A stretch of 61,757 bases of DNA. Source: an uncultured Clostridia bacterium. Its GTDB lineage: Bacteria; Bacillota; Clostridia; TANB77; CAG-508. The stretch is taken from positions 1 to 61,757 of the forward strand of contig CAQUBD010000009.1 of the NCBI GenBank assembly GCA_948891265.1, written 5' to 3'. Shown here one piece after another: positions 28,788 to 37,350 of the stretch (position 1 is the first letter of the stretch; each line of letters starts with the position of its first letter). The notes under the pieces are model-generated. The model was not told where the DNA came from. It ran no database searches and saw nothing but the letters and a program-made list of their open reading frames with translations. Made by a program: the position numbers and the translations under genes.

Positions 28788-29654
28788 ATGAAAGAACAAA
28801 AATATATATTAAAAAATCAAAAATCATTTGAATTAAAAGACATATTTGAATGTGGGCAATGCTTCAGATGGAATGAAGAAGAGAATGGAAGTTATACAGG
28901 AGTTATTAAAAACTCAATTATAAATGTAAAAAAAGAAGACGAAAATATTATTTTTACAGGGAAAAGTGAAGGTGAGCTAAAAGAACTAGTAGAATATTAT
29001 TTTGATTTAAACACAAATTATGAAGATATAAAAGAAAAATTATCAAATATAGATGAATATTTAAAAACAAGTGTACAATATGGAAAAGGAATAAGAATAT
29101 TAAATCAAGATTTATGGGAAACAATAATATCATTTATAATATCTGCAAATAATAACATTCCAAGAATAAAAGGAATAATAGAAAGACTATCAAAAAAATA
29201 TGGAAATGAGATTGAATGGAATGGAACAAAATATTATACATTTCCAACACCAGAACAATTAAAAGATGTAACAGTTCAAGAATATAGAAGCCTAGGTTTG
29301 GGATTTAGAGATATAAGATTATATGAAACAACAAAAATGATATTAAACAAAGAAGTCGATTTAGAAAAATTAAGGAAAAATCCAAATACACAGGAAGTAA
29401 GAGATGAATTATTAAGACTTTCGGGAGTAGGTCCTAAGGTTGCTGATTGTATACTTTTATTTTCAGATTTAAAAAGATTTGATGTATTTCCAATAGATGT
29501 GTGGGTTAGAAGAGTAATGAATGATTTATATATAAAGGAAGCTGATGAAGCAAAAGTAAGTAAAGCAAAAATAGAAAAAATAGCTGATGAGAAATTTGGA
29601 AGTATAAAGGGATTGGCTCAACAGTATTTATTTTACTGGAGAAGAGAGAACTGA
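28788..29654 (+). CDS. ogg: 8-oxoguanine DNA glycosylase (Ogg1-type, HhH-GPD)
   Basis: About 288-aa base-excision repair enzyme. The N-terminal OGG_N domain contains DIFECGQCFRWNEEE, and the catalytic HhH-GPD domain contains LRLSGVGPKVADCILLF (with the catalytic Lys) and FPIDVWVRRVM (catalytic Asp). The C-terminal GLAQQYLFYWRR motif is typical of the family. ATG 28788 is preferred over a GTG at 28782 because AAAGGA sits 9 nt upstream. Copy 2 of the 58-bp repeat begins at the stop codon. Confidence 0.93.
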   Translation: MKEQKYILKNQKSFELKDIFECGQCFRWNEEENGSYTGVIKNSIINVKKEDENIIFTGKSEGELKELVEYYFDLNTNYEDIKEKLSNIDEYLKTSVQYGKGIRILNQDLWETIISFIISANNNIPRIKGIIERLSKKYGNEIEWNGTKYYTFPTPEQLKDVTVQEYRSLGLGFRDIRLYETTKMILNKEVDLEKLRKNPNTQEVRDELLRLSGVGPKVADCILLFSDLKRFDVFPIDVWVRRVMNDLYIKEADEAKVSKAKIEKIADEKFGSIKGLAQQYLFYWRREN

Positions 29655-29712
29655 TGTCCCATTGGGGACGTTTCCTTTTGGGACATTTTTGTCCCATTGG
29701 GGACACATCTTA
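29655..29712 (+). repeat. 58-bp dispersed repeat, copy 2
   Basis: Identical to 8870-8927 over 58 nt and in the same position relative to the preceding gene (directly after the stop). Confidence 0.92.
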
Positions 29713-29733
29713 TAATAGAAAATAAAAAGTTTG

Positions 29734-29762
29734 TTGACATTTTTCGACATTCTTTTTATTTT
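29734..29762 (+). promoter_or_regulatory. Possible promoter of the E2-like gene
   Basis: TTGACA (29734-29739), 17 bp, TATTTT (29757-29762). A second AT-rich -10-like stretch lies nearer the start. Confidence 0.4.
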
Positions 29763-29817
29763 TTATTGCAAAAGTAACTTTTTATAATATATAATATTTT
29801 AAAAGGGGAGATGAATA

Positions 29818-30669
29818 ATGTTTGGATTAAGGACAGATGGGAGAAAATTAAAAACAATAGGACCATTTTTTAGAGTTATACCACATGTTATGAAAGAAAG
29901 AAGTGATTCACATGTGTATTATACTCAAGATTTGCCAATAAAAACATTAGATGAATATATTGCGAAAAAAGAACAAGAAGGTATTAGAATGTCATATATG
30001 AATATTATATATGCAGCATTAGTTAGACTATTAGCAGAGAAGCCAGCTTTAAATAGATTTGTGGTTGATGGAAGAACTTATGCAAGACATGGAATTACAA
30101 TTTCACTTGCTATAAAAAAGGAAATGACAGAAGAAATAGAAGAAACAACTTTAAAAATTCCTTTTACAGGTGCTGAAAATATATTTGAAATAAAAGAAAA
30201 ATTGGATAGTGCTATTGAAAAAAATAAAGATTTAAATACACAAAATAGTACAGATAAACTTGCAAAACTTTTGTCATTTGTACCAAACTCATTATTTAAA
30301 TTAATAATAAATATTTTGATGTTTTTAGATAAACATGGTATGATGCCTAAAGCTATAATTAATGCAAGTCCATTCCATACAAGTGCATTTTTAACAAATG
30401 TAGGATCACTTGGAATAGATGCAATTTATCATCATATATATAATTTTGGTACAACAGGTGTATTTTTGGCAATGGGTAAAAAGAAGAAAAGCTATGTGTA
30501 TGAAGATGATAATATTACACAAGAGAAAACTATATCACTTGCTTGGGTTGCTGATGAAAGAATATGTGATGGTTTTTATTATGCTACAGCTTTAAAGGCT
30601 TTTTATAAATATATGAGAAAACCAGAGTTGCTAGAGAAAAATATAATTCCACAAGAAGATATAAGATGA
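29818..30669 (+). CDS. Lipoyl-less 2-oxoacid dehydrogenase E2-like acyltransferase
   Basis: 283-aa protein resembling the catalytic domain of dihydrolipoamide acyltransferases/chloramphenicol acetyltransferase fold (SYMNIIYAALVRLLAEKPALNRFVV, FLTNVGSLGIDAIYHH, VFLAMGKKKK). The lipoyl and peripheral-subunit-binding domains are absent. The catalytic motif, normally DHRxxDG, here reads DERICDGFYYA, so the active-site His is replaced by Glu while the DG is kept. It may be a non-canonical or non-catalytic member. AAGGGGAG ribosome binding site. Monocistronic, ending at a terminator. Confidence 0.75.
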   Translation: MFGLRTDGRKLKTIGPFFRVIPHVMKERSDSHVYYTQDLPIKTLDEYIAKKEQEGIRMSYMNIIYAALVRLLAEKPALNRFVVDGRTYARHGITISLAIKKEMTEEIEETTLKIPFTGAENIFEIKEKLDSAIEKNKDLNTQNSTDKLAKLLSFVPNSLFKLIINILMFLDKHGMMPKAIINASPFHTSAFLTNVGSLGIDAIYHHIYNFGTTGVFLAMGKKKKSYVYEDDNITQEKTISLAWVADERICDGFYYATALKAFYKYMRKPELLEKNIIPQEDIR

Positions 30670-30729
30670 GAGATATATTGCAATTTATAGATCAAAAAAT
30701 AATTAAAATTATGAGAATGTAAAAAAACA

Positions 30730-30770
30730 AAAAATCATTGAATTTACATGTGTATTTTCAATGATTTTTA
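30730..30770 (+). terminator. Terminator after the E2-like gene
   Basis: Perfect 13-bp stem AAAAATCATTGAA / TTCAATGATTTTT with a 14-nt loop. Confidence 0.85.
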
Positions 30771-30890
30771 TATTATAGGAAACTTGCTAACATAAATCAA
30801 TAGTTTTGTGAAAAAATATTTTTATTAAATTTATTGCATGACAAAAAACTCTCTAACGAGAGTATAAATTATGTAAATTACTATATAATG

Positions 30891-32082
30891 TTACTTATAA
30901 GCTTCTTTGACTTTACCATAATAAATACGTAAGAATTTGTTTAGACCAGCTATTTTGCATACTTTTGCAGGTTTGCCTTCTAATTCTTTTTTTATAATAA
31001 AATCATGTACAATAGTATCTTTGGTATTAGAATGTTCCTTAATAGAACGCATAATCTCATAACCACATTTTCTAAGATGCTTATTACCGTCGTTTGGTTA
31101 TGTGTCGTTCAGTAGCATAAAAGTTTCCTGATTGATAAGGAGGAGTATCAATACCAGCATAAGCAATAAGAGAATTAGCACTATCAAATCTACGAATATC
31201 ACCTATTTCAGCAATTAGTCTTGAACGAGTTTTTCTGCCAACACCAGTCATAGAACTTACAATTTTAAATTCTGGTAGGGTACTTGCAATTTCGTCCATT
31301 TGTGTTAAAATATTTTCAGTGGCTTCTTCAAGACCACGAATGGTATCTATACAAGCTTTAACAATAAGTTTGGTAGATGAATTTTGAGGTCGTGCTGATA
31401 ATATATTTTGAGACAATGAATATAGATAAGTGGATATTCTTGCACTCGTACGCACGCCTCTTTTTTGCGCTAATTTATCAATAATATTAAAGAAAGATTT
31501 TTCAGTATGTTTTAAGACTAAAGAAGGATGATAAAATTTTTCTAAAATATCTAACATAAGGAAAAGTTGATTTTTATCTTCGTTAAAGCATGAAGAAAAC
31601 TCTGGAAATGTAATATCAATTAAGTTAGTGAGTTGTATTTTTGATTTTGTTTTTAAAGCAGTAAATTGATCATATTGTCTAGATAAAAAAAGAAGTTCTT
31701 GATAGTTTTGGGAAGACATTGAAAAAGGCTTTAAAGAATACCATTTTTCAAAGCAATATTTAGCTAATTTTAGAGAATCTAAATTATCGGTTTTAGCTTT
31801 TCTCAAATAAACATCAAAGTATTTCTTTAATAAAAATGCATTTTCGACACAAACAAAATAATCATTTTCAAGTAATTTTGTAAGAAGTGGAAGATGATAA
31901 ATACCAGTGCTTTCCATAACTATTTTAATTTCAGATTTATCAACATCTTTCAAAGTATTTTTAAAGTATTCAAAACCTTCTTGAGAATGATTAATTGTAA
32001 AAGGTTTATTAAAGACTTCTCCATCCTTAATAATAGCAATAGTGCTTTTTGATTTTGATATATCGATACCAACGGCGAACAT
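30891..32082 (-). CDS. IS110 transposase, interrupted by CGG-TAA (+1 joined)
   Basis: Recombinase of the IS110 family with an N-terminal RuvC-like DEDD domain (VGIDISKSKS, ESTGIYHLP, KTDNLDSLKLAKY) and a C-terminal Transposase_20 domain (FKIVSSMTGVGRKTRSRL, TPPYQSGNFYATERH with the catalytic Ser). The 0 frame ends KR-CGG-TAA at 31084. Skipping the C of CGG reads KR-GNKHLRKCGYEIMRSI and continues to TAA at 30891-30893, giving 396 aa, the normal length with the conserved KRGNKHLR motif intact. The joined tail (LNKFLRIYYGKVKEAYK) is also family-like. The start ATG has only a weak AGTAGGG ribosome binding site. Confidence 0.9.
31087..31089 (-). other. Candidate +1 recoding site: in-frame CGG before a stop (CGA CGG TAA)
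   Basis: 0-frame reading terminates at the very next codon (TAA). Skipping C gives CGA-GGT-AAT-AAG and the conserved KRGNK motif. The layout (rare codon, then stop) resembles classical +1 recoding sites. Confidence 0.85.
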
Positions 32083-32300
32083 AATAATCCCTACTTTCTA
32101 TAAATTTTTTTGATTGGTTCCAACTACTAGACATTTTTCAGTTTGGCTCTTTACACGAATGTACAATAAATGTAATTCAACTTGCTTAATCGAAAATAAT
32201 GACTAGTGTTGGGAAACACTTTCCTATACGAGAGCAAAGTCTCTAAGTTCTCTACGTTTCCCAATCAACTATATAATAAAAGAAAAAAGTATAGAAATCA
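32083..32300 (-). ncRNA. Candidate bridge-RNA region of the IS110 element
   Basis: IS110-group elements encode a structured guide (bridge) RNA in the long non-coding end upstream of the transposase. This 200-bp stretch has no open reading frame and shows paired segments, notably TTGGGAAAC / GTTTCCCAA (about 32208-32272) with an inner AGAG / CTCT stem. Assignment rests on position and structure only; loops complementary to donor and target were not traced. Confidence 0.4.
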
Positions 32301-32397
32301 ATAAATGATTATCTATACTTATATGGTACCAAAGTTCTATTTATGTATAAATATTTAATTATATCTTCCATAAACTTTCCTATAATATAAATACATT

Positions 32398-32496
32398 CCA
32401 CAGAAAAATTCCTGAGCAATTTTTCGCGGGCGAACAAAGACGCGGACTTTGCAATGTTTAAAACAGAAACAATGTTATTAATGTCCGCTTTTGTTC
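32398..32496. repeat. Palindromic element B (GAACAAA...CGGAC family)
   Basis: Starts CCACAGAAAAATTCCTGAGC and contains inverted ends GAACAAA...GCGGAC (from 32432) and GTCCGC...TTGTTC (to 32496). It aligns with element A at 22811-22947, but the inner stem differs and stays complementary. Together with the IS110 end it fills the 455-bp gap 32083-32537. Confidence 0.65.
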
Positions 32497-32537
32497 TTTT
32501 TATAATTTACAATAATATGACCTTTTTAAAGCACCAT

Positions 32538-33464
32538 TTATTTTTTATTCCTACAAGTTTCACAATTGCAATCATCATAATATAGTGAGTATAAAATGAT
32601 ACCAAGAAAAATTAAAAATAATAGTATTCCAATAATAATCCATATTATAATCGGATTATTATCTTCTTCCCATTGTGCATATAAAGTCAAATTGCCTTCT
32701 GATGCTGTAAAGCTATCTCCTGGTTGATAGGAAGTTCCTGTTCCATCAGGGCTAGTATTCCATTTTACAAAATTATAGCCATCTCTTGTTGGAATTTGAT
32801 TTGGAATTGTAACTGTATCACCTGGTGCATAACTAATATCTTCTGGCAAATTTTCTACAGGATCTGTTGTATTTGGGTCAAAATCTAAATTATTTTGATT
32901 TTGAATCCATTGAGCATAAAGTGTTAATCCATTGTCTGGGATTAATATGGTTTGCCCAGGACTATAAGCAGTTCCAGTGCCATTTGCTTCTGAATTCCAA
33001 CCAGAAAAAGTATAGCCATTTCTTATTGGAATTTGTTCTGAAATAGTAGCCATTTCTCCAGGAATATAAGATTCAGATGGAGGTAAATTTTCTACCACAT
33101 CAGTCGTATTAGCATCATATGTTAAATCAACACGATTTTGAATCCATTGAGCATACAAAACACTATCTTGATCAAACCCAACAAACATGTCATCTGGTCC
33201 ATATTGTGTTCCAGAACCATCTGAATAAGTGTTCCAGCCATTAAATGTATAACCTGTTCGAATTGGTGTCTGTTGTGGAATTGTAATAATTTCTCCAACT
33301 GCATAAGTTATACTTGGTGGCAAATTTTCTACAGGGTCACTTGTATTTGCAACAAAAGTTAGAACATAAGAAGCATCTGTGGTTGTTTCTGCGTATGAAG
33401 TAATTGGGATTATGAATAATGCTATTAACAAGAATATAAATCCTGCTTTTTTTAAAAGTTTCAT
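32538..33464 (-). CDS. Surface protein with three InlB B-repeats (Flg_new type)
   Basis: 308-aa predicted secreted, membrane-anchored protein. Signal peptide (LKKAGFIFLLIALFIIPITSYAE), then three consecutive repeats of about 75 aa, each with YTFNGWNT / YTFSGWNS / YNFVKWNT and ending LYAQW. A C-terminal TM helix (IIIWIIIGILLFLIFLGIILYSL) and a short Cys-rich cytoplasmic tail (CNCETCRNKK) follow. Such repeats occur in adhesins of Listeria and many gut Firmicutes. It is divergently arranged with another Cys-containing single-TM protein; a joint surface role is inference. Confidence 0.88.
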   Translation of the reverse strand: MKLLKKAGFIFLLIALFIIPITSYAETTTDASYVLTFVANTSDPVENLPPSITYAVGEIITIPQQTPIRTGYTFNGWNTYSDGSGTQYGPDDMFVGFDQDSVLYAQWIQNRVDLTYDANTTDVVENLPPSESYIPGEMATISEQIPIRNGYTFSGWNSEANGTGTAYSPGQTILIPDNGLTLYAQWIQNQNNLDFDPNTTDPVENLPEDISYAPGDTVTIPNQIPTRDGYNFVKWNTSPDGTGTSYQPGDSFTASEGNLTLYAQWEEDNNPIIIWIIIGILLFLIFLGIILYSLYYDDCNCETCRNKK

Positions 33465-33628
33465 TTTTTCACCTTCTTAAATTTTCATTATATTACATAT
33501 TATGAGCGAATTAGACAAATTGTTATTTGTGTTTTGTATTGTTAAAAATAAAATGCTTGAAATAAGTAATAGAAAGTTTACTACAAAATATATCATTCTG
33601 TCATATATTATAATAGGGGGTGAAAAAA

Positions 33629-34261
33629 TTGAATTGCTGTGAAAGAAAATCTAATATATGCTATCTTGCTATTATAGCTAGTCTAATTTCGTTATTATTA
33701 ATATGGAATCTTGTATTAACAATAATAGTAGCAAATAACAACAATAACAATGATACTACTGATAATTGCGAATGTTATTGTGTAGAACAAATGACAAATA
33801 TTATTGAGCAAATTAGAACATTATATCCAGATAGTCAACTATTTATTACATTAGATGGTGGAGATGCTGTAATAGGTACACCAGGAGAGATAACACTTGG
33901 ACCAAATGGAAAATCTGGTATATTTGAGCTGATAACTTCACAAGGCGATATAAGGCAACTTATATCAATTTGCAGTATAGATACAATTACAATAAATAGT
34001 GCCACATATAATGAAGCAATTACGTATTTGCCAGAACTAAATCCATTACCAACAGATTGCTGCGCAGATTGTACAGATACTATTCGTGATGTATTACCTG
34101 TAGGAACTGAGGGAGTAAGTATAGTAACAAATGATCAACTAACATCTCAAGGAAATGTTATAGTAAATGAATCAGGAATGATTGTCCTTGAAAATACTGA
34201 AAGAAACAATATTACTTTTGTATCACCTTGTAGAATAGATGTTATTTATTTACCAAACTAA
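33629..34261 (+). CDS. Single-pass membrane/surface protein of unknown family
   Basis: About 210 aa. A short Cys-containing N-terminus (NCCERKSNICY) is followed by one TM helix (LAIIASLISLLLIWNLVLTIIV), an Asn-rich linker and an extracellular beta-rich domain with paired cysteines (CECYCVEQ, CCADCTD). I do not recognise the domain. The TTG at 33629 lies 9 nt after AGGGGG and is preferred over the GTG at 33620, which abuts the ribosome binding site. The gene is divergent from the InlB-repeat gene with a shared 155-bp intergenic region. Confidence 0.65.
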   Translation: MNCCERKSNICYLAIIASLISLLLIWNLVLTIIVANNNNNNDTTDNCECYCVEQMTNIIEQIRTLYPDSQLFITLDGGDAVIGTPGEITLGPNGKSGIFELITSQGDIRQLISICSIDTITINSATYNEAITYLPELNPLPTDCCADCTDTIRDVLPVGTEGVSIVTNDQLTSQGNVIVNESGMIVLENTERNNITFVSPCRIDVIYLPN

Positions 34262-34329
34262 ATTATATTGTAATGATATTGGGACTAAGGCCTTAGTTTT
34301 AGTGCTTTATGATAATAAATTAAAATATA

Positions 34330-34361
34330 AAAAGGAGACAGTTCAATTACTATCTCCTTTT
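34330..34361. terminator. Bidirectional terminator
   Basis: Stem AAAAGGAGA / TCTCCTTTT. The stop codon of the TetR gene lies in the loop. Confidence 0.8.
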
Positions 34362-34858
34362 GAAATATAGAAATCTTTAAATATATTTGCTAATTCTTGT
34401 GGAGTTTCTTTAAAATCATCCTTAATCCAATAATAATAAAGATTATATAAGCCACCAGAAATGAAAGCATAATGATATGTTTCATCAAAATTTTTAGCTT
34501 TTGCTAAAAATATTCTATCAAATTCATCTTTTAAATAGTGAATCATATCAGATTTGTATAATAAAATGCCGATATCTTTATAGCTTTCAAGATGAGTAAA
34601 CAGTCTAATAATATAATCTGTAAAATTATTCGGAGTATATATTATTTTGCTTGTTTTTATAAAATTATCTGTAATAGTATCTAAGTAATACTTTATAATA
34701 TCATCTTTATTTTTGAAATGACGATAAATTGTAATATGTGATAAACCTGCTTTATCAGTAATATTTTTATTAGTTATAGAAGAAAAATTTTTCTTTTTCA
34801 TCAAAGAAATTAAACTCTCTGCTATAGCTTTTTTTGTTTCTTCAATTCTTGTATCCAT
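34343..34858 (-). CDS. TetR/AcrR-family regulator
   Basis: 171-aa repressor-type protein. The N-terminal TetR helix-turn-helix (about 8-55: IAESLISLMKKKNFSSIT, DKAGLSHITIYRHFKNKDDI) is followed by a ligand domain like that of TetR_C_33-type members (FISGGLYNLYYYWIKDDFKETP). It is divergent from the hydrolase operon at 34984, and the shared region holds a sigma-A promoter flanked by TTCTAAC / GTTAGAA half-sites. It therefore probably represses that operon in response to an unknown small molecule. Confidence 0.9.
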   Translation of the reverse strand: MDTRIEETKKAIAESLISLMKKKNFSSITNKNITDKAGLSHITIYRHFKNKDDIIKYYLDTITDNFIKTSKIIYTPNNFTDYIIRLFTHLESYKDIGILLYKSDMIHYLKDEFDRIFLAKAKNFDETYHYAFISGGLYNLYYYWIKDDFKETPQELANIFKDFYISKGDSN

Positions 34859-34878
34859 TGTTATAAAACCTCGATTTT

Positions 34879-34942
34879 TCTAACACTTTTTTAAAATGTA
34901 TTGTAGTTTTTTATGATGTTTTGTATAATACTTTTGTTAGAA
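34879..34942 (+). promoter_or_regulatory. Promoter and probable TetR operator of the hydrolase operon
   Basis: TTGTAG (34901-34906), 17 bp, TATAAT (34924-34929). The inverted half-sites TTCTAAC (about 34879) and GTTAGAA (about 34935) bracket the promoter. Confidence 0.6.
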
Positions 34943-34983
34943 ATATAACATATATTTTATAAATAAGTCAAGGAGGTCAAAAT

Positions 34984-35115
34984 ATGTTTGATAAAAAAAG
35001 GATAATAATTCTTGTTATTATTGCAACTGTTGGAATTATTTTAGGGCGTTTAGCAGTTCGAGCATTTATGAATATGCTATTAGGTGGCACATTATTTGGA
35101 GGTAATATACTATGA
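34984..35115 (+). CDS. Small membrane protein
   Basis: 43-aa protein with an ideal ribosome binding site (AAGGAGGTC). One TM helix (IIILVIIATVGIILGRLAV) and a Gly-rich end. The stop overlaps the start of the following esterase gene (ATGA), so the two are translationally coupled. It is the first gene of the TetR-controlled operon. Function unknown. Confidence 0.75.
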   Translation: MFDKKRIIILVIIATVGIILGRLAVRAFMNMLLGGTLFGGNIL

Positions 35116-36089
35116 GAGAGAAGAAAAGAGGAAAAGGAATGTTTATATTTATATGTATATTAGTATTTTTATTTTCAGTTGGAATTGGTGTATATTCAAA
35201 AATGAAAATTCAGCCATCATGGGCAAAAAAATATTCAGTTAAGTGGAGTGATGATTTAGGAACACTCCATAAAGACATTAGCTATGGAGAAGGGGAAGCA
35301 AATAAATTTGATTTATATTTACCAAAAGACAATTCAAAAGAGAATTATGGCTTAGTTGTTTATCTTCATGCAGGGGGATTTACAGCAGGAGATAAATCAG
35401 GAGATGTAGAAATGCTTTCTTGGTTATGTTCAAAAGGCTATGTAGCTTGTGGTATCAATTATACATTAAGAAATGAAACAAATGAAAAATCAGTTTTATC
35501 ACAATCAAATGAAATAAAACAAGCTATCCCAGTTGTTATAGAAAAAGCAAAAGAATATGGATATAATATAAATGAAATGGGAATAGCAGGAGGTTCAGCA
35601 GGTCATTGTTTAGCGATGATTTATGCTTATAGAGATAGCAAAGAAGCACCTGTACCAGTAAAATTATTATTTGGAGCAGTTGGACCTTCAAGTTTTTATG
35701 CAGAAGATTGGGATGTTTATGGTTTTGATAGAGATACAGACGAAGCAAGAAAAGGTGCAGCTGGACTATTAGGAGTTATGGGTGGAGTAGAATTAACTGC
35801 AGAAATGATTAAAGATGGCTCTTATATAGAAAAACTAAAACCTATATCAGCAGTAATGTGGATAGATGAAAATACAGTTCCAAGTGTAGTAGCTTATGGA
35901 AAATATGATAAAGTTCAACCTTTTAAAGGTTCACAAAGGTTATTAGAAACATATAAAAAATATAATGTGGATTATAAATATTTTGAATTATCACATTCAG
36001 GACATGGATTACAAAATGATAATAAATTTTATCAAGAGTGGATAGAAACAGTAGAAGAATACTTAAATAAATATATGCCAGTTAAATAA
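35112..36089 (+). CDS. Alpha/beta hydrolase (esterase/lipase, HSL-like)
   Basis: 325-aa membrane-anchored or exported hydrolase. N-terminal TM/signal segment (GMFIFICILVFLFSVGIGVYS), oxyanion-hole motif HAGGFTAGDKSGD, nucleophile elbow GIAGGSAGH (GxSxG), probable catalytic Asp in VAYGKYDKVQP and His in LSHSGHGL. It resembles small carboxylesterases acting on acylated substrates. Second gene of the TetR-controlled operon, followed 16 bp later by another alpha/beta hydrolase. Confidence 0.88.
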   Translation: MREKKRGKGMFIFICILVFLFSVGIGVYSKMKIQPSWAKKYSVKWSDDLGTLHKDISYGEGEANKFDLYLPKDNSKENYGLVVYLHAGGFTAGDKSGDVEMLSWLCSKGYVACGINYTLRNETNEKSVLSQSNEIKQAIPVVIEKAKEYGYNINEMGIAGGSAGHCLAMIYAYRDSKEAPVPVKLLFGAVGPSSFYAEDWDVYGFDRDTDEARKGAAGLLGVMGGVELTAEMIKDGSYIEKLKPISAVMWIDENTVPSVVAYGKYDKVQPFKGSQRLLETYKKYNVDYKYFELSHSGHGLQNDNKFYQEWIETVEEYLNKYMPVK

Positions 36090-36105
36090 GGAAAAAGGTA
36101 ATAGT

Positions 36106-37022
36106 ATGAAGAAAATGTTAAAAATAATTGGAATAATAATTTTAATACCTATTGTATTAGTTATCGCACTTTTAGTCATAATATCATTTATACCAATGAC
36201 ACCAAATAACTATACGAAAGAAGTAAAAACAGGTGGAGATATTGAGACTAAATACTTAGCAATAGGAGATTATAAAGTTAAGAAAATAAAAAAGGAAGGC
36301 TCAGAAATAACAAAAAAATATTATATTTACTATCCAGAAGAATTAAAGAATAGAGATAAAAAATATCCAGTAGTAGTCATATTAAATGGTACAGGAGTTT
36401 TACCAAAAAAATATAAAGCATTGTTTAAACATTTAGCTTCTTGGGGATTTGTGGTTATTGGTAATGATGATGGTAGCACAGGATTTGGCAAGTCTGCTGA
36501 TGAAACAATGGATTTAATTATATCTGAAAATAGCAATAGTAATAGTATTTTTTATGGTAAATTAGATTTAGACAACATAGGAATAACAGGGCATTCACAA
36601 GGTGGAGCAGGAGTATTTACAGCAATTTCTATTATGGAACATAAGGACAAATACAAAACAGCAGTAGCTTTATCTCCAACACACGAAGAAACAGCACATC
36701 AATTTGGTTGGAAATATGATTTAAGTAAAATAAATATACCAATATTGATGATGGCAGGAACTAGTGGAGAATTTGAAACGCAAGCAGTATACCTATTGAA
36801 AAAATGATTGAAATGTATAATAAAATACCATCATTAAAGGCAATGGCAAGAAGAATTGGAGCAGAACATGGACAAATGTTATATTCAGCAGATGGATATG
36901 TAACAGCTTGGTTTATGTGGCAATTACAAGGAGATGAAGAAGCCAGAAAAGCATTTAATGGAGATAATCCAGAGATAAGAAATAATAAATTATATCAAGA
37001 TGTTCAGTTATCAGTCGAATAG
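36106..37022 (+). pseudogene. Alpha/beta hydrolase, broken by a -1 type frameshift
   Basis: About 305 aa if joined. N-terminal TM segment (IIGIIILIPIVLVIALLVIISFI), a hydrolase core with VVVILNGTG and the nucleophile elbow GITGHSQGGAG, then in the second frame AMARRIGAEHGQMLYSADG with the probable catalytic His. The 0 frame ends ETQAVYLLKK at 36807, while the expected continuation is AV-IPIEKMIEMYNKI. One base seems missing around 36785-36792 (GTATACC). No CGG codon is involved, unlike the other seven broken genes, so this is a true mutation, a sequence error or a different event. Without repair the catalytic His is lost. Confidence 0.7.
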
Positions 37023-37050
37023 TAAAACAAAAATTCTTTTTGACTAATAG

Positions 37051-37080
37051 AAGAAGCAAGTCAGGTGATTTGCTTCTTTT
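37051..37080 (+). terminator. Terminator of the hydrolase operon
   Basis: Stem AAGAAGCAA / TTGCTTCTT followed by T's. Confidence 0.8.
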
Positions 37081-37135
37081 TAAAATTTATAATATAATCA
37101 TTTCAAAAAATTACAATTCGAAAGGAGATTAATTT

Positions 37136-37324
37136 ATGGATAGAAAATTAAAAATAGTAATAGACAATTGTCCACAAAATCATAGATGCCCAGCTGTAAA
37201 TGTATGTCCAGTTGGAGCATTAAGTCAAAAAGACTTTGAAGCACCTAAAATAGATTATGATAAGTGCATAAGATGTGGAAAATGTTCAAATTTTTGCCCT
37301 AAAAAAGCATTAGTATTAGAATAA
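37136..37324 (+). CDS. Small 4Fe-4S ferredoxin-like protein
   Basis: 62-aa iron-sulfur protein. The second cluster motif is canonical (CIRCGKCSNFCPKKA). The first is atypical: NCPQNHRCPAVNVCPVGA, with wider spacing between the first cysteines. Short clostridial proteins with this layout are annotated as 4Fe-4S binding proteins; an electron-transfer role is expected but the partner is unknown. Strong ribosome binding site (AAAGGAGAT). The sigma factor gene starts 26 bp downstream. Confidence 0.88.
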   Translation: MDRKLKIVIDNCPQNHRCPAVNVCPVGALSQKDFEAPKIDYDKCIRCGKCSNFCPKKALVLE

Positions 37325-37350
37325 AAAGTACATAACGGAGAAAAACAAAT

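Larger units (their letters stand above)
30840..32290 (-). mobile_element. IS110-family insertion sequence
   Basis: One transposase gene on the minus strand with non-coding flanks, the longer one (about 200 bp) upstream of the gene as expected for the IS110 group. Ends are not marked by inverted repeats, as usual for this family, so the boundaries given are approximate. Confidence 0.65.

Noticed and set aside
36780..36810. Eighth CGG-type recoding site
   Set aside because: No CGG is present in the break window, and the required shift is -1 (or +2), not +1.
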